Below the pieces are notes generated by a model. That model saw only the letters and a list, made by a program, of their open reading frames with translations, ran no database searches and had not been told where the DNA came from. This document shows positions 34,404 to 42,779 of a stretch of DNA of 64,000 nucleotides, one piece after another. The position numbers were made by a program, and so were the translations under genes. Numbering within the stretch: position 1 is the first letter of the stretch; each line of letters opens with the position of its first letter. Source of the stretch: UBA11403 sp963784615. GTDB taxonomy: Bacteria; Pseudomonadota; Gammaproteobacteria; Legionellales; Legionellaceae. The stretch is taken from positions 620,001 to 684,000 of the forward strand of contig CAWASG010000001.1 in assembly GCA_963784615.1 (NCBI GenBank), in the 5' to 3' direction.

Positions 34404-35011
34404 AAGAATTACTTTTTAATAACGACTCGGGCAAGGGTCGCGTAGTTACATTTATTATTATTTTCGCAGGTCTGTCGCTTACTGCTTGTTCTCGTAGTCG
34501 TGAATCTAATTTTTATGTACTTAATCCCCTGCCTGTTCAAAAACAACAGACAAAAAATCATCCTGACTTGCGGGTTGGTATTGAGGAAATCAATATCCCA
34601 AGCTATATGACCAAACAACAGTTTATTATTCATTACTCGCCTCATCATGTTAAATTAGACGAATTTCAACAGTGGGCCGGTGCATTAGATAAGAATATTC
34701 AACGCGTAGTTGAAACCAATCTGTCGACCCTATTGCCTGGGGCTGTTGTTGCTTACTACCCTTGGGGGACTCAATTTAAGCCCAATTATCAATTGCACAT
34801 TAACATTTCACAATTTGAGGTGAATACCCTAGGAAACACGCTGTTGCGTGCTACTTATGTCATCTATTCAGGTGAGACATTGCAGCAAAAGAGAACCGTT
34901 GAGTATCATCAACGGGCTCCGTTGTTAACGGTAGACTCATTTGTGAAAACCATGAATGACAGCTTAAATCATTTGACACAGGATATTGCCAAGTCAGTGA
35001 AAACATTGTAA
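34400..35011 (+). CDS. PqiC-like ABC-transport auxiliary lipoprotein
   Basis: 203 aa with a lipobox (SLTACSR), then NFYVLNPLP, the conserved opening of the DUF330/PqiC family, and the barrel-like domain with VGIEEINIPSYMTKQQFIIH. An outer-membrane partner of MCE systems. Last gene of the permease-MCE-lipoprotein operon. Confidence 0.85.
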   Translation: MKELLFNNDSGKGRVVTFIIIFAGLSLTACSRSRESNFYVLNPLPVQKQQTKNHPDLRVGIEEINIPSYMTKQQFIIHYSPHHVKLDEFQQWAGALDKNIQRVVETNLSTLLPGAVVAYYPWGTQFKPNYQLHINISQFEVNTLGNTLLRATYVIYSGETLQQKRTVEYHQRAPLLTVDSFVKTMNDSLNHLTQDIAKSVKTL

Positions 35012-35076
35012 ACCCCCGAACATGACGGCTGCGAGGGTAATCTAGTACGGCACTCCGAAAGACCAACCGGTCAAAA

Positions 35077-35652
35077 CTATAGTGCGTTCATACTCTTAGG
35101 CTCTACCATATCCCCGGCATCATCATCCAGGCTAAATGCTAATAATACTGAGTGTTCTGGTGGGGGGAGCGAATTTTGGACTGGCGCAGAAGGAACCCTT
35201 TGTCTTTTTGGTGCGGGGGTTTTGGGGCGTTTGGGTCTTTCTCGCTGTGGCTCTTCTTCTTGAGCCTCGAGAGGCCGTCTTAATCTATCAGCAGGAATAC
35301 ACTGTGGTAGATTTGTTTGAATTGGGTCGCTTGGTCTTCTGGCAATGTCCTGCATTGTGACAGATATATTGCCTTTCGGCACTTGATGGTTGGTTTGCGC
35401 AGATAACTGACTGAATCTTGGTGAGATATCAGGAAAAATTACTCCCTGGGCGTTGTTTAATGATGCTGGTTCGGCAGCTAAAGCGTTATCGCGCCTTAAT
35501 GTAGGATTTGCACGTAAAGGTCTTGGTGGCAACCCCTGGTTAATCAGCACGTGTGATGATGTTGACGTGTCTAAACCCGTTGATGCTCGAACAGCCCCTT
35601 CTGTCATGGAGTGATCTTTGACGTCTTGACTCACCTGTCTGAATCTTTTCAT
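35077..35652 (-). CDS. Pro-rich basic hypothetical protein, effector candidate
   Basis: 191 aa, no signal peptide or membrane helix, predicted largely disordered. Residues 131-152 hold an acidic stretch followed by a basic one (EEEPQRERPKRPKTPAPK), similar to a bipartite nuclear localisation signal. The C-terminal end is acidic and hydrophobic (LLAFSLDDDAGDMVEP). Restricted composition and an isolated position fit a secreted effector of an intracellular bacterium, but no known family is seen and no secretion genes are in the window. Confidence 0.55.
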   Translation of the reverse strand: MKRFRQVSQDVKDHSMTEGAVRASTGLDTSTSSHVLINQGLPPRPLRANPTLRRDNALAAEPASLNNAQGVIFPDISPRFSQLSAQTNHQVPKGNISVTMQDIARRPSDPIQTNLPQCIPADRLRRPLEAQEEEPQRERPKRPKTPAPKRQRVPSAPVQNSLPPPEHSVLLAFSLDDDAGDMVEPKSMNAL

Positions 35653-35688
35653 ATTTCATTCCTCCGCTGGAATCATAATATATTAGCA

Positions 35689-35736
35689 GCCTCAGTCATC
35701 GTTTCGCCACTTCCGTGGCGAAACGATGACTGAGGC
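35689..35736. terminator. Long perfect hairpin after the hemL-pteridine reductase operon
   Basis: 22-bp perfect arms (GCCTCAGTCATCGTTTCGCC..) and a four-base loop, five bases past the end of the gene at 35741. Acts plausibly as terminator. A half copy (GTGGCGAAACGATGACTGAG) is at 59147-59166, so it is also a dispersed repeat. Confidence 0.65.
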
Positions 35737-35740
35737 CATA

Positions 35741-36481
35741 TTATCTGCCGCCATCAACCCGAAGCGTCTGTCCAGTGATAAACGGGTTGTTGGCCAAGGC
35801 CAGAAGCGCCTGGGCTATAAAAACAGGCTCACCATGTCGCTTCAGCAGCGTTTTATCAATAATAGCTCGTTGTTGCGATGCGCTCAATCTATTCCCGTGC
35901 TCAGGCCATGCAATGGCGCCTGGTGCGATCGCATTCACTCGAATCTCCGGAGCAAACTCACGCGCCAATGCTTTGGTCTGCATCGTCAACGCCGCTTTGG
36001 TTTGACAATATTCTGCATACCCTTTTAAAGGCGTTTCAGCATGAATATCCGTGATATTGATGATGGCACCCTGTTGTTTCGCGAGTGATTGTCTCGCCGC
36101 AAGACTTAACCAAAAAGGTGCTTGCACGTTAATAGTGAACAGGGCATCCAAAAGATTATCGTTAGAGTCATCAAGGGCACTGGGTATAAATAGCGATGCG
36201 TTATTAACCAGTAAATCCAGTGATCCGGCCCAATCGATTGCCTGCTGAATCAGTGCTTGATTTGCCTTTTTTTGAGTGAGATCAGCAGCAAACACCCTCG
36301 CACTATCGGTTCGTTGTTGATTTAATCGGTGACAAAGCTCATCGGCTTCATCTCTTGAACGGTTGCAATGAATCACCACTGACCAGCCATGTTGATGGAG
36401 ATATTCGGCAATACATGCGCCAATACGACGGCCAGCGCCGGTGATAAGGGCAACACGTTTGGGATGGTTGGCAATATTCAT
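35741..36481 (-). CDS. Pteridine reductase/FolM-type short-chain dehydrogenase
   Basis: 246 aa from ATG 36481, which overlaps the hemL stop (ATGA). Rossmann motif TGAGRRIG, the Arg-containing form typical of pteridine reductases; NNAS motif; catalytic Tyr-x-x-x-Lys in YAEYCQTKAAL. Predicted to reduce dihydro- to tetrahydropterins with NADPH (FolM/PTR1 group). Other SDR functions cannot be excluded. Confidence 0.83.
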   Translation of the reverse strand: MNIANHPKRVALITGAGRRIGACIAEYLHQHGWSVVIHCNRSRDEADELCHRLNQQRTDSARVFAADLTQKKANQALIQQAIDWAGSLDLLVNNASLFIPSALDDSNDNLLDALFTINVQAPFWLSLAARQSLAKQQGAIINITDIHAETPLKGYAEYCQTKAALTMQTKALAREFAPEIRVNAIAPGAIAWPEHGNRLSASQQRAIIDKTLLKRHGEPVFIAQALLALANNPFITGQTLRVDGGR

Positions 36482-37767
36482 ACAACCAGGCACGCTTTTA
36501 GGGCTTCTGCTGCTGCGGCCAATGTTGAATTAATTTCTTCATCACCATGCGCGCTTGAGACAAAACCCGCTTCATACATCGATGGAGCAAAATAGACCCC
36601 ACGCTTGAGCATCTCATGATAAAACAACTTAAATAACGTTTCGTTTGATGCTGCAACGTCAGTAAAACTGCGAACATGCGCAATGGGATTAAAACAAAAA
36701 CCAAACATCCCACCAATGGCATCCGTGGAGAATGGTACATTGAGTTCCTTTGCAATATCAGCCAAACCATTCACCAATTTTCGGCTTTTCACATCTAACG
36801 CTTGATAGAAACCTGGCTTTTCAACTTCAGTCAGTGTTGCCAATCCGGCAGCCATGGCCAATGGGTTCCCAGATAATGTTCCTGCCTGATAGACCGAACC
36901 TTCTGGTGCGAGATGATTCATAATATCCGCCCGACCACCGATTGCGCCAACAGGCATGCCCCCACCAATAACCTTGCCTAATGTAGTGAGATCAGGCTCG
37001 ATGTTATATAACCCTTGAGCACCGCCCAATCCAACACGAAACCCCGTCATCACTTCGTCAAAGATAAGAAGGGATTGATATTGATCACATAAATCACGCA
37101 GCCCCTGTAAAAATCCCTCGTCGGGCAAAACAAATCCCATGTTTCCCGCTATGGGCTCAATGATGATTGCAGCGATGTCTTGAGGGTAGGCTTCAAAAAT
37201 ACGGCTGACTTCAGCCAGATCATTATAAGGTGCGGTTAAAGTGTGCTCGGTAATACTGGCTGGAATCCCTGGTGTTGATGGCAGACCCAGGGTCAAAACA
37301 CCCGATCCTGATTTCACCAACAAACTGTCATTATGCCCATGATAACAGCCGTTAAATTTAATGATTTTATTTTTTTGCGTAAATCCACGTGCCAAGCGAA
37401 TCGCCGTCATGGTTGCTTCAGTGCCTGAATTCACCATGCGAATTTTTTGAATGGATGGCATCAACGATATAATTTTTTCAGCAAGTAAAATTTCCAGCTC
37501 AGTAGGTGCGCCAAAACTCATACCATGATGCAGCGCCTGAGTAACTGCGTCAATCACGTGTGGGTGACAATGCCCCAGAATCAATGGCCCCCATGAACCA
37601 ACGTAGTCGATATATCGTTTTCCATCCACATCAATCAAGTACGGCCCCTGCCCTGCTTTAAAAAAAACAGGCGTGCCACCGACGCCTTTAAAAGCGCGCA
37701 CGGGTGAATTCACGCCGCCAGGTATAAGTGTTAGTGCTTTTTGAAATAATTCGGAAGAACGACTCAT
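36478..37767 (-). CDS. hemL: Glutamate-1-semialdehyde 2,1-aminomutase
   Basis: 429 aa from ATG 37767 (TTGGAG six bases upstream). PLP enzyme of the C5 haem pathway that makes 5-aminolevulinate. PLP-binding Lys265 in TTLGKVIGGG; FDEVMTGFR contains the Asp that contacts the pyridine nitrogen; NSGTEATM binds the phosphate. Full length. The pteridine reductase gene follows with ATGA overlap. Confidence 0.97.
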   Translation of the reverse strand: MSRSSELFQKALTLIPGGVNSPVRAFKGVGGTPVFFKAGQGPYLIDVDGKRYIDYVGSWGPLILGHCHPHVIDAVTQALHHGMSFGAPTELEILLAEKIISLMPSIQKIRMVNSGTEATMTAIRLARGFTQKNKIIKFNGCYHGHNDSLLVKSGSGVLTLGLPSTPGIPASITEHTLTAPYNDLAEVSRIFEAYPQDIAAIIIEPIAGNMGFVLPDEGFLQGLRDLCDQYQSLLIFDEVMTGFRVGLGGAQGLYNIEPDLTTLGKVIGGGMPVGAIGGRADIMNHLAPEGSVYQAGTLSGNPLAMAAGLATLTEVEKPGFYQALDVKSRKLVNGLADIAKELNVPFSTDAIGGMFGFCFNPIAHVRSFTDVAASNETLFKLFYHEMLKRGVYFAPSMYEAGFVSSAHGDEEINSTLAAAAEALKACLVV

Positions 37768-37865
37768 GTGGAGCTCCAATAAAATTTTTTAATCGTAACT
37801 ATTCGGGCAGAGGCACGGACACGTGCCCGAGCAATTACATTTAATCTACCAGTACCATTTCCATT

Positions 37866-38060
37866 AAGTTTTGACCGGTTGATTATAGTGATCAACCCAG
37901 TAGCCTCGGTAAAAATCGCAACACTGCGCTTGCAGGTCGTCGTTGCGAGGCACGAAGCAATCCAGAGAACAAAGCTTCGAACCCTGGATTGCTTCGTGCC
38001 TCGCAACGACGCTTTGTTCGAGATCGTTTCAATCTGCTTATTCCAACCGGTCAAAACTAA
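37866..38060. repeat. Composite repeat: AGTTTTGACCGGTTG arms around a CGTCGTTGCGAGG palindrome
   Basis: Outer arms TTTTGACCGGTTG (37870-37881) and CAACCGGTCAAAA (38044-38056) are inverted. Within them lies a 74-bp palindrome (37938-38011) beginning CGTCGTTGCGAGGCACGAAG, the same repeat as at 54761-54836 in reverse orientation. Both copies are preceded by CTTGCAGGTCG. Confidence 0.8.
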
Positions 38061-38072
38061 ATTGAAACGGTA

Positions 38073-38393
38073 CTAGACGGCTCGTCTTAAGACATTGCAC
38101 ACCCAAGCATTTAAGCTCATCCCCGAATGTTTTGCCGCGACAAATGCCTCTCGGTGAAGTTCTGGCGAAATTCTTAGATTAAATTTACCTGAGAATGGTT
38201 TTTCTGGTTTTTCGTTTCGTATATGGCAAAACTCAAGATAATCCTCGATTGAGTCAATAAATGCTTGCTTTAAATCACGTGCGGTTTCCGCCTGAAAGGT
38301 AATCACATCTTTCGTGTTAATAACCTCACCAACAAACATTTCATTTTCGTCGTCAAAATCAACATGTCCAAGATAACCTTTATAATTTAACAT
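38073..38393 (-). CDS. hicB: HicB-family antitoxin
   Basis: 106 aa. N-terminal partial RNase H-like fold (YKGYLGHVDFDDENEMFVGE, ARDLKQAFIDSIEDYLEFC) and C-terminal ribbon-helix-helix (GKFNLRISPELHREAFVAAK, SLNAWVCNVL). Overlaps the end of hicA by seven bases. Confidence 0.92.
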   Translation of the reverse strand: MLNYKGYLGHVDFDDENEMFVGEVINTKDVITFQAETARDLKQAFIDSIEDYLEFCHIRNEKPEKPFSGKFNLRISPELHREAFVAAKHSGMSLNAWVCNVLRRAV

Positions 38394-38644
38394 GGCTCTA
38401 CCCCCGCTTCTTTCAGTAACCGTCTCATCGAAATAACCGCGCCTTTATCCGTCTCTTTTTTAGGGTGCGGACGATGAAAAACTGCCCTTACACCGTTTAG
38501 AGCGATACGCACCCTTGAACCTCGACCTTCAGTTAATTCGGCTCCAAAAGCGACAAGCAATGATTCAATATCTTTCCATATAATGCTAGCATTGACAGGT
38601 GTTTCAAATATGCTTCGTAGCACTTTATAATGTTTGGATTTCAT
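38387..38644 (-). CDS. hicA: HicA-family mRNA interferase toxin
   Basis: 85 aa from ATG 38644. Double-stranded RNA-binding-like fold: ESLLVAFGAELTEGRGSRVR, then AVFHRPHPKKETDKGAV with the catalytic His in the FHRPHP strand. Slightly longer than the usual 60 aa at its N-terminus. Order hicA-hicB is standard. Confidence 0.88.
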   Translation of the reverse strand: MKSKHYKVLRSIFETPVNASIIWKDIESLLVAFGAELTEGRGSRVRIALNGVRAVFHRPHPKKETDKGAVISMRRLLKEAGVEPC

Positions 38645-38699
38645 ACTAATAATAATACCACAATATAGTACTATTGCAAAATGCAAAGGCAGAACAAAT

Positions 38700-40142
38700 A
38701 TGCTCAATCTATTTCGCAAACAACCCCGCGCTTTTCACATGATTTTCATGTTAGAAATTTGGGAGCGTTTTGGTTTTTATACGGTACAAGGGATTTTGAC
38801 ACTCTATTTTATCCGTTTTCTCGGTTTCTCGGATACAGATGCTTATTTTACATTTGGCGCTTTTTCAGCATTGGTTTTTGGGATGATCGCTATCGGCGGT
38901 TATTTGGGTGACCATGTTTTAGGGACTAAGCGCACGATAGTTTTGGGCTTGATAACTTTGGCATCAGGCTATCTTTCACTGACTATCACCGATAAGGAGC
39001 ATGTTTTCCTCGCGTTGGGTTTGATTTGTGTCGGCAATGGGTTATTTAAGGCAAACCCATCGAATTTATTGTCTAAATGTTATGAAGAAAACGATCCACG
39101 GTTGCATAGCGCTTTTACCTTGTATTATATGGCGATTAATTTAGGCTCAGCTTTTGCCTTACTGATTGGCCCAACATTATCCAGTCATTATGGGTATTCT
39201 TATGCTTACTTTGCCAGTTTTATTGGTCTTTTGCTGGGGTTGGCCAATTACGCATTCCAACGACAATCGATTCAACACATTCATACACCGGCTGATCAAA
39301 AAATCATTCCCTATTGGCAATGGGGCCTGGTGATAATCGGTATCGTTGTTGTAACCTATCTCGCTTCTTTCCTGATTCAACATGTTAGCATCGCCAAGAA
39401 ATTGCTCTGGTTCATCACCATTGCTGTGGTTGCCCTCTATTTTTGGTATATGCGACGTGAAAAAAAATTATCTTATATCCGCATGTTAGTGGCTTTTGTT
39501 CTCATGCTGGAAGGGATTATCTTTTTTGTTTTATACCAACAAATGCCAACATCACTTAATTTATTTGCCGTTAACAATGTCACACCAACACTTCTTGGCA
39601 TATCGATTGATCCTCAAAGTTTTCAGGCATTAAACTCGATTTGGATTATCATTCTTGGGCCTGTCTTAGCCAGTTTTTACTACGCCCTCAATCGTCGAGG
39701 AAAGCCGTTTCCCATTCCTTACAAATTTGCAGTTGGTATGCTCTGTTGCGGAGTAAGCTTTTCACTGCTTTTTTTTGCACGGTATATGCACGACGAGAAT
39801 GGCATGGTCTCTTCTGGATGGCTGATCGCCAGTTATGGTTTTCAAAGTGCCGGCGAATTACTGGTTTCTGCATTGGGTGTTGCAATGGTAGCTGAGCTCG
39901 TTCCCATCCACATTACAGGGTTTGTTATGGGGATGTGGTATTTAACCTCTTCAATTGCCGGTTTTATCGGGGCGTCGGTTGCGTCTTTAACCGCCCTGCC
40001 CAAACAGATCCAGCCAGGTATAGAATCTTTAATGATTTATACAAAAGTGTTTGCTTCTATCGGCTGTGTTACTTTAGTGATTGGTTTGCTCATGCTGCTC
40101 TTCGCGAGACCGCTTACGCGGTTTATTCGGCTTAAAGCATGA
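38700..40142 (+). CDS. POT/PTR2-family peptide:H+ symporter
   Basis: 480 aa from ATG 38700. Helix 1 holds the proton-coupling ExxER motif (EIWERFGFYTVQGIL); GGYLGDHVLGTKRTIVLG is the MFS signature; NPSNLLSKCYEENDPRLHSAFTLYYMAINLG fits PTR2 helix 5. About 14 transmembrane helices. Imports di- and tripeptides, in keeping with amino-acid based metabolism in Legionellales. Confidence 0.9.
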   Translation: MLNLFRKQPRAFHMIFMLEIWERFGFYTVQGILTLYFIRFLGFSDTDAYFTFGAFSALVFGMIAIGGYLGDHVLGTKRTIVLGLITLASGYLSLTITDKEHVFLALGLICVGNGLFKANPSNLLSKCYEENDPRLHSAFTLYYMAINLGSAFALLIGPTLSSHYGYSYAYFASFIGLLLGLANYAFQRQSIQHIHTPADQKIIPYWQWGLVIIGIVVVTYLASFLIQHVSIAKKLLWFITIAVVALYFWYMRREKKLSYIRMLVAFVLMLEGIIFFVLYQQMPTSLNLFAVNNVTPTLLGISIDPQSFQALNSIWIIILGPVLASFYYALNRRGKPFPIPYKFAVGMLCCGVSFSLLFFARYMHDENGMVSSGWLIASYGFQSAGELLVSALGVAMVAELVPIHITGFVMGMWYLTSSIAGFIGASVASLTALPKQIQPGIESLMIYTKVFASIGCVTLVIGLLMLLFARPLTRFIRLKA

Positions 40143-40159
40143 TTGAGAATATAATTGTA

Positions 40160-40329
40160 ACTGCACGGGCTAACGGGTAAGGGTAAGGGTAAGGGTAAGG
40201 GTAAGGGTAAGGGTAAGGGTAAGGGAAAACTGCTCGGGCTCGGGCTCGTGAATGTACGCTACGCGGGTTTTTATATTTTAAAGGGATCCTGTGGAAGAAC
40301 TGACAAAAAGTGGGATTTCAAATCACACC
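40160..40329. repeat. Dispersed repeat with hexamer tract (GGGTAA x8)
   Basis: Eight tandem GGGTAA units at 40175-40222, then CTGCTCGGGCTCGGGCTCG, GTGAATG..CGCTACGCG and GTGGGATTTCAAAT. The reverse complement of 51060-51180 shows the same order of blocks but with GCACGG-type units instead of the hexamers. It is a repeat family with a length-variable simple-sequence core. Confidence 0.8.
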
Positions 40330-40344
40330 GCACAAACCGTTCAG

Positions 40345-40842
40345 CTATTGATCAAATAAGAGCGCCATAAAAATGTGATTTTCATATTTTCCATCAATGC
40401 ATACTCCATTTTTATGAATCCCCTCCTTTTCAAACCCCATCTTTTCATATAGCGCAATTGCTGATGCGTTTTTCTCACGTACTGTAAGCTCAATACGCGT
40501 TAATCCTTTTATCTTCGCCTTTTGAAGAGCAGCGTTCATTAATGCTTTTCCAACACCATGGCCTCGATAAGGTGCCAATACACCAATACCTAATGAACCA
40601 ATATGGGCGAAAACAGGGCGATCAAGGGCGCTGATATCACACCATCCAATTATTTTTCCATCACTTACTGCAATGACATGGGGCCAATTACCATTAATGT
40701 TTTGTAACACAAAATCTTTGGTAGTATTGATTGGGGGACCTTCTAAAAAAGCCAAATATTTGCGTTCACGCGCAACAGTGTCAACAGCAGACCAAAATCC
40801 TTGAATATGATCTTCGGTTATAGAAACAATTTCAAAATTCAT
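40345..40842 (-). CDS. GNAT-family N-acetyltransferase
   Basis: 165 aa from ATG 40842. Acetyl-CoA binding motif A: GIGVLAPYRGHGVGKALM; motif B: LTVREKNASAIALYEKMGFEKEG. Full-length GNAT domain, similar to ribosomal-protein or small-molecule acetyltransferases. Substrate unknown. Confidence 0.88.
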   Translation of the reverse strand: MNFEIVSITEDHIQGFWSAVDTVARERKYLAFLEGPPINTTKDFVLQNINGNWPHVIAVSDGKIIGWCDISALDRPVFAHIGSLGIGVLAPYRGHGVGKALMNAALQKAKIKGLTRIELTVREKNASAIALYEKMGFEKEGIHKNGVCIDGKYENHIFMALLFDQ

Positions 40843-40852
40843 ATTTGACGAC

Positions 40853-41179
40853 TCACTTAAGTATAAAAAAGAAACGTCCTGCAGGGGTCGATGTGTCAAC
40901 ATTATCAGTAATACTTTTGAAATGGATTTCTTTTTGATGTAATTGATTCACCAAATCAATCAATCCCTTAACGGTACGACCTAATCGATCTAACTTCCAA
41001 ACAACCAGGGTGTCATTTTTTCTCAATACTTCAAGAGCCATAATCAGGCCTGGACGATTTGCTTTCGTCCCCGATATTTGATCTTGATAGAGCTTTTCAC
41101 ATCCAGCCTCTTTTAAAGCGGAAAGCTGGAGATCCAAGTTTTGATCGATAGTTGAAACACGCGCATAACCAACCAGCAT
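40853..41179 (-). pseudogene. 3'-truncated serine recombinase (resolvase/invertase)
   Basis: Begins MLVGYARVSTIDQN with the catalytic Ser, DQISGTKANRPGL and WKLDRLGRTVKGL, but stops right after STPAGRFFF, so the E helix and DNA-binding domain are missing. Ten bases downstream of the DUF2442 gene. A remnant of a mobile element. Confidence 0.85.
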
Positions 41180-41189
41180 GACAAATCCT

Positions 41190-41507
41190 CTATTGTAAAA
41201 CCCATCGGCCATTTTGTTTGATCGCATCATGCATTGCATCTGGTGCTAAATCAATCTCACCAGGCCAGGTAAGCACGCCATATTCAAGATGAGCCTTATT
41301 AAAAACGTCTTTATCTTTTAGTACCGCAAAAACACCAGCCTTATCACTCATGATTAATTTAACCATTTCAACAAACCCATGTGCCCCATCATTAAACTCA
41401 ACTTCAAGTTTATAATTTGGGAGCGGTTTAACTTTTGTTAAACGCCAGGGAGCTGCGCACATTATTCCAGGGGAGAAATTTTCTTTGGTGACTGATTTTG
41501 TTCGCAT
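41190..41507 (-). CDS. DUF2442-family protein
   Basis: 105 aa from ATG 41507. Pattern LTKVKPLPNYKLEVEFNDG, FNKAHLEYGVLTWPGEIDLA typical of DUF2442. It overlaps the preceding DUF4160 gene by 46 bp. DUF4160-DUF2442 pairs are often adjacent and have been suggested to be toxin-antitoxin-like; role unproven. Confidence 0.82.
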   Translation of the reverse strand: MRTKSVTKENFSPGIMCAAPWRLTKVKPLPNYKLEVEFNDGAHGFVEMVKLIMSDKAGVFAVLKDKDVFNKAHLEYGVLTWPGEIDLAPDAMHDAIKQNGRWVLQ

Positions 41508-41711
41508 AATGTCCAATCCTCCAGTAATTCTGCGCGATGCTGGAAAGCCCATTCCAGTACTAAAGCCAATGCTCGACGAGGCATAGTGCCACGAACCACT
41601 TCAAGTGTATGAATCTTCGTATTCTGCATATAAGGCATGAAAATGAGGCGGCGCATGATCGCCCAAAAACATTTGAATCAGTATTCCGTAAAACGCACTA
41701 ATTGTTGGCAT
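41462..41711 (-). pseudogene. DUF4160-family gene with a frameshift
   Basis: From ATG 41711 the frame encodes the family start (MPTISAFYGILIQMF, DHAPPHFHALYAEYE) but hits TGA at 41601-41603. The rest (KIHTLEVVRGTMPRRALALV, LEWAFQHRAELLEDW) continues in another frame from about 41630. A single indel near 41610-41630 would restore the gene. Partner DUF2442 follows intact. Confidence 0.78.
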
Positions 41712-41953
41712 TAACTCATTTCCCTATATTCTCAAAACTCATATCAAGTATGATGCACCAAGAAAGAGATATCAAGAATGGTTATTGAGAATTTTTGAGT
41801 CCAGTAAATTCGGCGATCTCTCCACCCCAATTTTATTTACTCAATAACGATCGTTTTATGGAGACAGTAAAGGCATACCTTTATTTATTGTTTTTCATAG
41901 TCGGAATTTTAATGCTCATAAAATGTGCTATAATGCAGGTATGCAAACATAAC

Positions 41954-42196
41954 ATGGGTCTTGTCATGTATAAATCAAAATGGGCGAATTTTAGGCGAGC
42001 AAATTCTTCATCTATTGATATATCACAACCTAATACAGGTAACGCCAGTGTATGCGCTGACTTGCAAAGAGCTTGTAATCTACTATGGATAAATGGTGTT
42101 AAATTAAGCGCCATCGCACCCTTATATAACAATTTTAGTACCCTAGATGATGTCAAAGAATTTTTTGAAATACGAATGTTAGTGTCCTTCCGGTAA
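41954..42196 (+). CDS. Small hypothetical protein (uncertain)
   Basis: 80 aa from ATG 41954 (another ATG at 41966). A good -10 (TATAAT, 41928-41933) lies just upstream, so the longer open frame from 41795 is unlikely to be translated whole. Ser/Asn-rich start, then LQRACNLLWINGVKLSAI, LDDVKEFFEIRM. No family seen. A non-coding transcript is possible. Confidence 0.3.
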   Translation: MGLVMYKSKWANFRRANSSSIDISQPNTGNASVCADLQRACNLLWINGVKLSAIAPLYNNFSTLDDVKEFFEIRMLVSFR

Positions 42197-42247
42197 GTGT
42201 GCGTAACTCTCTCCTATCTTAGCTGTCAACCAGCAGGATCAAATCAT

Positions 42248-42622
42248 TCACACTCTTGTTTCCATTGATAATCGTATATCATCGTTTTCCCCCATATACA
42301 GCTTATATTCTGAAAATAGATAATTATATTGCGAAAATAATGTTTCTTTTCTTGTTTTTAACCCATCGATCATCCCTCTTATTTCTGCCGGAAAATAACT
42401 CACCATTGATTGTATGCTTGCCATGTGATCATCGGTATTTCCCGGCCTCTGACTAAGAACGGATGCATTCCAAACCATCCATGGCATTCTTAATACGGTC
42501 TCAATTTCCTCTAAATTAGCTGTCCCTTTAGATTGGATATAAGCCGCCAAATATGGTTCTGAATACTCCAAAAAAGTATCCGATCCTTTTTTGCCCTTTA
42601 GTACTTCAGGGAGTTCGTTCAT
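42248..42622 (-). CDS. Hypothetical cytosolic protein
   Basis: 124 aa with AAGGA five bases before the ATG. All-helical, acidic (LPEVLKGKKGSDTFLEYSEP, LEEIETVLRMPWMVWNASVL). No signal peptide and no recognised domain. Lies alone in the accessory zone next to the IS66 fragment. Confidence 0.55.
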   Translation of the reverse strand: MNELPEVLKGKKGSDTFLEYSEPYLAAYIQSKGTANLEEIETVLRMPWMVWNASVLSQRPGNTDDHMASIQSMVSYFPAEIRGMIDGLKTRKETLFSQYNYLFSEYKLYMGENDDIRLSMETRV

Positions 42623-42779
42623 CTATGTCCTTTTTTAACTCGAATATACAAAAGTTTTGGATTAAAACATCGAACGAATATGCTTTCAAGTTTATTGTAA
42701 ATAATTTAAAAATTATTTACTTATACCTATTGACTTTTATTTTAATGAGATCATTATTTGCGCAAAAAAAGAATATGGT

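Noticed and set aside
40175..40222. Telomere-like GGGTAA repeat
   Set aside because: A simple tandem inside a dispersed bacterial repeat; the unit is not the TTAGGG telomere unit and lies mid-chromosome.
41881..42156. Antisense frame of 91 codons opposite 41795-42196
   Set aside because: No ribosome site, no family features, and the promoter-like TATAAT points the other way.
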